A DNA stretch of 44,307 nt from NCBI GenBank assembly GCA_004963905.1, contig SUGL01000044.1, positions 1 to 44,307 of the forward strand, given 5' to 3'. Positions 37,937-44,307 of the stretch are shown piece after piece (the stretch's first letter is position 1; each line of letters begins with the position of its first letter). The position numbers and the translations under genes are program-made. Source of the DNA: Mesorhizobium sp. (GTDB taxonomy: Bacteria > Pseudomonadota > Alphaproteobacteria > Rhizobiales > Rhizobiaceae). The notes under the pieces are model-generated. The model was not told the DNA's origin and searched no databases. It was given only the letters and a program-made list of their open reading frames with translations.

Positions 37937-39121
37937 TCAGGCTGGAACGCGCCGCCGCGCCACCAGCACGAAGACGCCGAGTAGCGCGACGCTGGCCAGC
38001 GCGCTTGCCGCGGCGAATTCCGGCACCGGCCGAAAATTCTCGCCGTCGATCAAGAGCGAGGCGGCGATAGGGCCGATGGCGAGGCCGAAGAGCTGCGCGG
38101 CCGGTACCAGGAGCACCGCCGTTCGCGTCTCGTCGGCGGTGATTGCCATGCGGATCTGATAGGGCACGATGAAGAGCAGGATGAAGCCCATCACCAGCAC
38201 GACAGCCCAGAACACGACAAGCCCAGGGCCGGAAGCAAGCAGCACCGAGCTGATCGCAGCGACAGCGCCGATGCCGGCGATGGCGAAGCGATAGTCGATG
38301 CGCGCCTCGAACACGGTCGCGGTCATGGCGCCCACCACCTGCGCGGCGAGGCTTGCCGAGACCATGAGGCCGACGGTGCGGCCGTCGATGCCGAACTCGG
38401 CGCCGAGCGGTTCGAGAAAGGCCCAGACGGCGCCGAAGAACATGAAGTAGCAGAAGATCGACAGCAGCGCCGTCACCGCCGGCACGGTGAGCACGTTGGC
38501 AAAATGCTCTTCCTTCGGCAGATCGGCATAGTCGTCCGGCACGATCCAGGCGACCACCAGCGACAGCAGGCAGACGATGCCGAGCGCGATGAAGCCGCCG
38601 GCAGAGCCGGCCGCGGGCACGGCGTAGAGCGCGAGCAGCAGCGCCAACGCGCATTGCGCCAAGGTCTGCAGCGTGACGAAATAGCCGCCGATGCGCTCGG
38701 CCCGACGCGAGCGGGCGATCAGCTCGGTGGCGACGGCGACAAGGCCGCCTTCGGCAAGGCCAGCGAGCGTGCGCGCGGCTATCAACGTGTTGGCGCTGCC
38801 GGCATAGGCCGTCCAGAAATTGGCGAGCGCCAGCAGGATGAGGAGCAGAGCGCTCTTCCAGCGCATGTTGCGCGCCGGCAGGAGCATCGCCACGATCGCC
38901 GAACCGATCGCGATCGCGATCATCTCGGCGGTGGCGACCAGCGCCAGCTCGTCGCCGCTGACATGGCCTTCGGCGTAAAGCGCGCCGAGCAGCACAGGCT
39001 GGAGTCCCAGGATTAATAGGCCGACCGAGCCGATCCACAATGCCGAGGCGAGTTGCAGGCCGGTCGGATTGCCGACCAGCCAGTCGCCGTTTTCGGCTTG
39101 CGCGACATCGGTGACGGTCAC
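37937..39121 (-). CDS. MFS transporter
   Basis: 394 aa, 12 membrane segments. GTG start at 39121 with GGGAGG seven bases upstream. It lacks strong subfamily motifs but has the MFS layout, with helices such as LWIGSVGLLILGLQPVLLGA, a charged loop RSRRAERIGG and a central soluble stretch DDYADLPKEEHFANV. First gene of an operon with the lactone-oxidase-like gene (13 bp gap) and the PLP enzyme. Divergent from tetR, with two palindromes in between, so it is probably TetR-repressed. It could import the substrate of the two enzymes or export a product or drug. Confidence 0.88.
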   Translation of the reverse strand: MTVTDVAQAENGDWLVGNPTGLQLASALWIGSVGLLILGLQPVLLGALYAEGHVSGDELALVATAEMIAIAIGSAIVAMLLPARNMRWKSALLLILLALANFWTAYAGSANTLIAARTLAGLAEGGLVAVATELIARSRRAERIGGYFVTLQTLAQCALALLLALYAVPAAGSAGGFIALGIVCLLSLVVAWIVPDDYADLPKEEHFANVLTVPAVTALLSIFCYFMFFGAVWAFLEPLGAEFGIDGRTVGLMVSASLAAQVVGAMTATVFEARIDYRFAIAGIGAVAAISSVLLASGPGLVVFWAVVLVMGFILLFIVPYQIRMAITADETRTAVLLVPAAQLFGLAIGPIAASLLIDGENFRPVPEFAAASALASVALLGVFVLVARRRVPA

Positions 39122-39151
39122 GAAGCGCCTCCCTTGCAGCCCGCGTTAAAA

Positions 39152-39168
39152 GCTGACAAGTTGTCAGC
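39152..39168. promoter_or_regulatory. TetR-type operator 1 between MFS and tetR genes
   Basis: GCTGACAA-G-TTGTCAGC, a perfect 17-bp palindrome, 31 bp from the MFS start. Confidence 0.72.
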
Positions 39169-39175
39169 ATTTCAC

Positions 39176-39198
39176 GAAACTGATACTTGATCAGTTTC
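39176..39198. promoter_or_regulatory. TetR-type operator 2 between MFS and tetR genes
   Basis: GAAACTGAT-ACTTG-ATCAGTTTC, perfect 9-bp arms, 42 bp before the tetR start. Different in sequence from operator 1, so either two regulators or a -10/start palindrome is involved. Confidence 0.65.
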
Positions 39199-39240
39199 CT
39201 GTCAACCGAGAATTCACAGCTCTCGCGAGAGATTTGGTGG

Positions 39241-39867
39241 ATGAGAGAAGCAAAGCGAAAGGCGACGGAACCCAGGCGCAGGCCGAAGCAGGAGCGCAGC
39301 CGCGAGCGCATCGATGCGATCCTCGCCACGACCATGCGGCTGATCGGCGAGAAGGGCATCGACGCGGTGACGATGAAGGAAGTCGGCGCGCTGGCCGGCG
39401 GACCGATCGCCACGGTCTATCATTACTTCCCGAGCAAGTCGGCGATCCTGGCCATGCTCTACGAGCGCTTCTCGGAGGAGAGCCGCGCGCGGCTCTCCGA
39501 GATCATCGCCGATGTGCGGCACCGCGACGACGTAATGCCGGCGGCGGACCGACTGCTCGACGACTATCACGGCCGCGTCGCCGGAGATCCGGCGATCCAG
39601 GACCTGCAGAACGCGATCCAGGCCGACAAGGCGCTCAAGAATCTCGATATCGCCGAAACGAGGCGACAGGCGGAGATGTTCTGCGGTCATGTCGGCCCGC
39701 TGATCGAACCGGAGCGGCGCGAGGCTTTCGCACGCATAGTCTTCCTCATCTTCCAGCTCGCCGGCGGCGTCGTGCGGCTGGCGCTGACCCAGGACGAGGA
39801 AGAAGGCCGCCGCACGATCGAGGATTACCGCTCGATCATCCATGCGCAGTTGCGGTTGTTTTTGTAG
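39241..39867 (+). CDS. TetR-family transcriptional regulator
   Basis: 208 aa from ATG 39241 (MREAKRKATEPRRRPKQERS). An earlier in-frame start would translate part of operator 2 and is rejected. The HTH is at about residues 22-66: IDAILATTMRLIGEKGIDAV, VGALAGGPIATVYHYFPSKS. The C-terminal ligand domain is all-helical with no recognised subtype. It is divergent from the MFS-oxidase-PLP operon and is its most likely repressor. Ligand unknown, probably the operon substrate. Confidence 0.92.
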   Translation: MREAKRKATEPRRRPKQERSRERIDAILATTMRLIGEKGIDAVTMKEVGALAGGPIATVYHYFPSKSAILAMLYERFSEESRARLSEIIADVRHRDDVMPAADRLLDDYHGRVAGDPAIQDLQNAIQADKALKNLDIAETRRQAEMFCGHVGPLIEPERREAFARIVFLIFQLAGGVVRLALTQDEEEGRRTIEDYRSIIHAQLRLFL

Positions 39868-39897
39868 GACTGCGTTAACTTGGCTCAACGCCCCAAC

Positions 39898-40060
39898 GGT
39901 CGTCATCCTCGGGCTTGACCCGAGGATCCATGCCGTGCCCTCCGTCATAGAGCGCAATGGCGCAGAATTCTGTAACCGTTGCAACGCCTTAGCATCACGG
40001 CATGGATCCTAGGGTCTGCGCGCGTCGCTTCGCTCCTTGCTCCGCCCTAGGATGACGACC
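39898..40060. repeat. Mosaic intergenic element, long copy 2 (inverted)
   Basis: 163 bp bounded by GGTCGTCATCCT and AGGATGACGACC. Reverse orientation to 15546-15707: the GGGCTTGACCCGAGG arm is on the left and the GCTTCGCTCCTTGCTCCGCC arm on the right. The centre is CAGAATTCTGTAACCGTTGC, the complement of copy 1's centre apart from a few bases. Confidence 0.85.
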
Positions 40061-40098
40061 GAGATGGGCGCTGCACCCCCACGCCGCGCTCGGCCGCC

Positions 40099-40998
40099 TC
40101 ACCCCGCCTCCAGCTTCGGCCCCAGAATCTCCACCAGCCAGTCCACAAACACCCTCACCCGCGGCGACAGTTGCCGGCTTGGTGGGTAGAGCACCGAGAT
40201 CGGCGTCGGCGTCGGCGGGAAATCGGGAAGCACCTCGACCAGCCGGCCGGCCTCGATATCGTCGGCGTAGCGGAGTTTTGGCGCCTGGAACAGGCCGAAG
40301 CCCAGCCGGACCAGCGCGGCGCTGGTGTCCGAATTGGACACCGTGACCCGCGACGGCAGCACGATCTCGCGAACCTTGCCGTCGACGGTGAATTCCAGCG
40401 GCATCACCTGCCTCGTGCGCGACGAGATGAAGCCGATCATCATGTGGCCGGCCAGATCGTCCGGCGTGCGCGGCACGCCGTGGCGTTCGAGATAGGCGGG
40501 GCTGGCGACGGTGATCTCGCGCGCGACGCCGAGACGGCGCACGATCATGTCACTGTCGGGCAGCGTGCCGGCCCGGATGACGCAATCGACGCCTTCGCGC
40601 ACGAGATCGACGAGGCGATCGCCCTCGCCGATATGCACCGTCAGGCCCGGATATCCGGCGAGCAGCGCCGGCAGTTCAGGCAGGAGGAAGGTGCGCGCCA
40701 TATGGCCGTTGACATCCACACTCAGCCTTCCGCGCACCTCATGCGCGCCGAAGCCGCCCTCGGCATCCTCGATGTCGGCCAGGATGCCGATGCATCGCTG
40801 GTAATAGGCTTCGCCGTCGGGCGTGGTCGTGACGTGGCGCGTGGTGCGGCGAAGCAATTGCACACCGAGCCGCTCCTCGAGCTGCTTGATCGCGGCGGTT
40901 GCGCTGGAGCGCGGCAGGCCGAGATCGGCGGCGGCCGCGGTGAAGCTGCGCCGTTCCACGACGCGGGTGAAGAGCCGCATGCTGTCGAACCTGTCCAT
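40099..40998 (-). CDS. LysR-family transcriptional regulator
   Basis: 299 aa. The ATG at 40998 (MDRFDSMRLFTRVVERRS) is chosen; the frame stays open far upstream across the SDR gene but that part is antisense. HTH residues about 18-40 (FTAAAADLGLPRSSATAAI) and the LysR linker (LEERLGVQLLRRTTRHVTTT) are typical. The substrate-binding part starts at about residue 90 with VRGRLSVDVNGHMARTFLLP and is of the CrgA/DmlR-like type. Divergent from the SDR gene with 105 bp between starts, so it probably controls that gene. Confidence 0.92.
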   Translation of the reverse strand: MDRFDSMRLFTRVVERRSFTAAAADLGLPRSSATAAIKQLEERLGVQLLRRTTRHVTTTPDGEAYYQRCIGILADIEDAEGGFGAHEVRGRLSVDVNGHMARTFLLPELPALLAGYPGLTVHIGEGDRLVDLVREGVDCVIRAGTLPDSDMIVRRLGVAREITVASPAYLERHGVPRTPDDLAGHMMIGFISSRTRQVMPLEFTVDGKVREIVLPSRVTVSNSDTSAALVRLGFGLFQAPKLRYADDIEAGRLVEVLPDFPPTPTPISVLYPPSRQLSPRVRVFVDWLVEILGPKLEAG

Positions 40999-41103
40999 CG
41001 GCGATTGTTCGCATAACCTGAATAGAGTTGGCAATCCTGGCCAGATTATACCGGTTACTCGGTCGAATATATGCATCTCCGTCACGAAGAAGGAGATTTC
41101 GCC

Positions 41104-41871
41104 ATGGCCAATTCCGTTCGCCCCATCGCTCTCGTCACCGGCGGCAGCCGCGGCCTCGGCCGCAACACCGCGCTGAACCTCGCCCGCAAGGGCGTCGACG
41201 TCATCCTCACCTATCGCTCGCGCGCCGACGAAGCGAAGGCGGCGATCGCCGAGGTCGAGGCGGCCGGCGGTCGTGCCGCGGCGCTGGAGCTCGACACCGG
41301 TGCCGTTGCCAGCTTCCCGGCTTTCGTCGCGGCGCTGAAGAAGACGCTCCAGGAAACCTGGCAGCGCGACCGCTTCGACTATCTGGTCAACAACGCCGGC
41401 ACCGGCTTGCGCAAGCCGATCGCCGAGACGACGGAGCAGGAATTCGACACGCTGATGAACATCCATCTCAAGGGCGTGTTCTTCCTCACCCAGGCGCTGC
41501 TGCCGCTGATCAACGATGGCGGCCGCATCATCAACATCTCGAGCGGCCTGGCGCGCTTCTCGGTTCCGGGTTCTGCCGCCTATGCAATGATGAAGGGCGG
41601 CGTCGAGGTGTTCACGCGCTACCTCGCCAAGGAGCTGGCCGCCAGGCACATCACCGCCAACACCGTTGCGCCGGGCGCGATCGCGACCGATTTCAACGGC
41701 GGCCATGTGCGCGACGACGCCGAGATCAACCGCGTCGTGGCCGGGATGACGGCGCTCGGCCGCGCCGGCGTCGCCGACGACATCGGCCCGATGATCGCCT
41801 CGCTGCTGTCGGAGGACAATCGCTGGGTCAACGCCCAGCGCATCGAAGTCTCCGGCGGCATGAACATCTAG
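41104..41871 (+). CDS. Short-chain dehydrogenase/reductase
   Basis: 255 aa NAD(P)-dependent oxidoreductase. Cofactor motif LVTGGSRGLGRNTAL (residues 12-26), NNAGTG (about 98-103), catalytic Ser in INISSG (about 145) and YAMMK (about 159-163) are all intact. TYRSRADE after the second strand suggests NADP preference (Arg in the loop). GGAG at about 41091 supports the ATG at 41104. Single gene divergent from lysR. A 7-bp hairpin (GAGCGGA/TCCGCTC) starts on the last stop base. Substrate unknown; an alcohol or keto compound by family. Confidence 0.92.
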   Translation: MANSVRPIALVTGGSRGLGRNTALNLARKGVDVILTYRSRADEAKAAIAEVEAAGGRAAALELDTGAVASFPAFVAALKKTLQETWQRDRFDYLVNNAGTGLRKPIAETTEQEFDTLMNIHLKGVFFLTQALLPLINDGGRIINISSGLARFSVPGSAAYAMMKGGVEVFTRYLAKELAARHITANTVAPGAIATDFNGGHVRDDAEINRVVAGMTALGRAGVADDIGPMIASLLSEDNRWVNAQRIEVSGGMNI

Positions 41872-41888
41872 AGCGGACACATCCGCTC
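41871..41888 (+). terminator. Weak hairpin at the SDR stop codon
   Basis: GAGCGGA-CACA-TCCGCTC, perfect 7-bp arms, directly at the stop codon, but no T-tract. Confidence 0.4.
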
Positions 41889-42039
41889 CGATCCGCCCGT
41901 CATTCGCATCGCGCCGTGCCTCGCCGCTGTTTGCCGGCGAAACACGGCGCTTCTATTTTGATACGTCCATGCAATCCGCATTTTTCGGCATCGCGTCATG
42001 CGCAGAAAAATTTCGCGCCATTGCCCCTTCCCGCGCGCC

Positions 42040-42068
42040 TTGACTCTGGCAAGGCGCCAGCCTATTTC
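42040..42068 (+). promoter_or_regulatory. groESL promoter
   Basis: TTGACT (42040-42045), 17 bp, TATTTC (42063-42068). The overlapping CTTGAC...CCTATTT also fits the alphaproteobacterial RpoH type, so heat-shock sigma may read it. CIRCE follows 9 bp downstream. Confidence 0.7.
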
Positions 42069-42077
42069 AGCGCCACG

Positions 42078-42104
42078 TTAGCACTCGCCCTAGGTGAGTG
42101 CTAA
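42078..42104 (+). promoter_or_regulatory. CIRCE element (HrcA operator)
   Basis: TTAGCACTC-N9-GAGTGCTAA with perfect arms, the classical HrcA operator, placed just after the promoter and 67 bp before groES. HrcA repression is expected to be relieved when GroEL is titrated by unfolded proteins. Confidence 0.96.
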
Positions 42105-42171
42105 CTCATATATCCGGCGGCCTCGCCGGATGGAGGAACAGTTCTCACCGTTCTCATTCGAGGAAGACAAC

Positions 42172-42468
42172 ATGGCAAAGTCCAAGTTCCGCCCGCTTCA
42201 TGACCGCGTGGTCGTTCGCCGGGTCGAATCCGAATCCAAGACCGCCGGCGGGATCATCATCCCGGATACGGCGAAGGAGAAGCCGCAGGAAGGCGAGATC
42301 ATCGCCGTCGGCTCCGGCGCTCGCGACGAAAGCGGCAAGCTCGTGCCGCTGGACGTCAAGGCCGGCGACCGTGTGCTGTTCGGCAAGTGGTCGGGCACTG
42401 AAGTCAAGCTCAATGGCGAGGACCTTCTGATCATGAAGGAATCCGACATCATGGGCATCATCGGCTGA
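42172..42468 (+). CDS. groES: Co-chaperonin GroES
   Basis: 98 aa, normal length. It caps the GroEL ring. Starts MAKSKFRPLHDRVVVRR. The mobile loop (ESESKTAGGIIIPDTAKEKP, about residues 16-35) and GDRVLFGKWSGTEVKLNGED near residues 63-82 are family hallmarks. AGGAAG about seven bases upstream supports the ATG at 42172; the in-frame extension from 42094 would read through CIRCE. First gene of the groESL operon under CIRCE. Confidence 0.98.
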   Translation: MAKSKFRPLHDRVVVRRVESESKTAGGIIIPDTAKEKPQEGEIIAVGSGARDESGKLVPLDVKAGDRVLFGKWSGTEVKLNGEDLLIMKESDIMGIIG

Positions 42469-42530
42469 ATATCGGCCTCTCCATCAACTGAGTTTTCGGG
42501 CTCTGTCCGAGCCCCTGTCAGGAGCTAACT

Positions 42531-44183
<1,653 letters not shown>

Positions 44184-44209
44184 GAAGTCCGGTCACATAG
44201 CGAATATGG

Positions 44210-44240
44210 AAAGGGCGGCAGAGATGCCGCCCTTTTCGTT
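44210..44240 (+). terminator. Intrinsic terminator of groESL
   Basis: AAAGGGCGGCA-GAGA-TGCCGCCCTTT (arms 44210-44220 and 44225-44235), a perfect 11-bp GC-rich stem, followed by TCGTT. The best terminator in the window. Confidence 0.9.
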
Positions 44241-44253
44241 AGCAGCTGCGGCT

Positions 44254-44303
44254 AATCTCCCCCCTTGAGGGGGAGATGTCGCCGAAGGCGACAGAGGGGG
44301 TCG
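44254..44303. repeat. CTCC/GGAG double-hairpin repeat, copy 7
   Basis: AATCTCCCCCCTTGAGGGGG, then GTCGCCGAAGGCGAC and AGAGGGGGT. The second stem has yet another paired sequence. The window ends 4 bp later. Confidence 0.75.
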
Positions 44304-44307
44304 CCGC

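Noticed and set aside
40999..41880. N-terminal extension of the LysR protein across the SDR gene
   Set aside because: The extension is antisense to the SDR gene, which has all its motifs; LysR proteins begin at the MDRFDSMRL start.
41960..42030. An extra heat-shock leader (ROSE-like) upstream of groES
   Set aside because: The stretch lies before the promoter, so it is not in the mRNA; only a short CGCGTCATGCGCA motif shared with 32565-32585 was seen and may be chance.

Overview
The window is GC-rich chromosomal DNA of a Rhizobiales alphaproteobacterium, most likely Mesorhizobium or a close relative. This is inferred from protein style, the ileS / ribF / TIGR01459-type HAD neighbourhood, a CIRCE-controlled groESL operon and several families of rhizobial intergenic palindromes. 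No species can be fixed without a search. I see no tRNA, rRNA, CRISPR array, transposase or integrase.

Layout. 1-11.2 kb is mostly housekeeping: rsmD, an RsuA/RluB-type pseudouridine synthase with long basic tails, tadA, a small lipoprotein, ileS, a MipA/OmpV porin-like protein, an HdeD-like membrane protein, ribF and a HAD hydrolase. 11.5-15.4 kb holds two tandem TadG-like proteins with von Willebrand A domains. 15.4-16.0 kb is a repeat cluster. 16.0-19.0 kb holds a LysE exporter, a DUF2189-like membrane protein, a Tat-type CAP-domain lipoprotein and an AT-rich orphan gene that looks imported. 19.1-22.8 kb is a marR-emrA-emrB efflux operon, with a structured, repeat-filled 444-bp gap between emrA and emrB.

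23.0-28.9 kb is the most interesting block. It is a six-gene lipid-metabolism operon whose members match E. coli YnbA, YnbC, YnbD and YnbB in domain order and length, with an extra lysophospholipid acyltransferase and an extra small membrane protein. Together the genes could activate phosphatidate to CDP-diacylglycerol, transfer a head group, dephosphorylate and methylate or hydrolyse lipid intermediates. The product is unknown to me.

28.9-32.6 kb is a BtuFCD/FecBCD-type ABC importer behind a clear cobalamin riboswitch. It has a palindromic operator over the promoter and a 30-codon ORF translationally coupled to the ATPase gene. 32.6-41.9 kb is accessory: an AraC-GyrI-like regulator, a MarR-GNAT fusion, a HigBA toxin-antitoxin pair, an MFS / sugar-lactone-oxidase-like / fold-III PLP enzyme operon divergent from a TetR gene, and a LysR-SDR divergent pair. 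42.0-44.2 kb is groES-groEL with promoter, CIRCE and terminator.

Repeats of at least three families fill most gaps: short palindromes with an AAAACCG...CACACTTTT centre that repeatedly sit against stop codons, CTCCCC/GGGGAG double-hairpin elements, and a 160-190 bp mosaic element with exchangeable arms.
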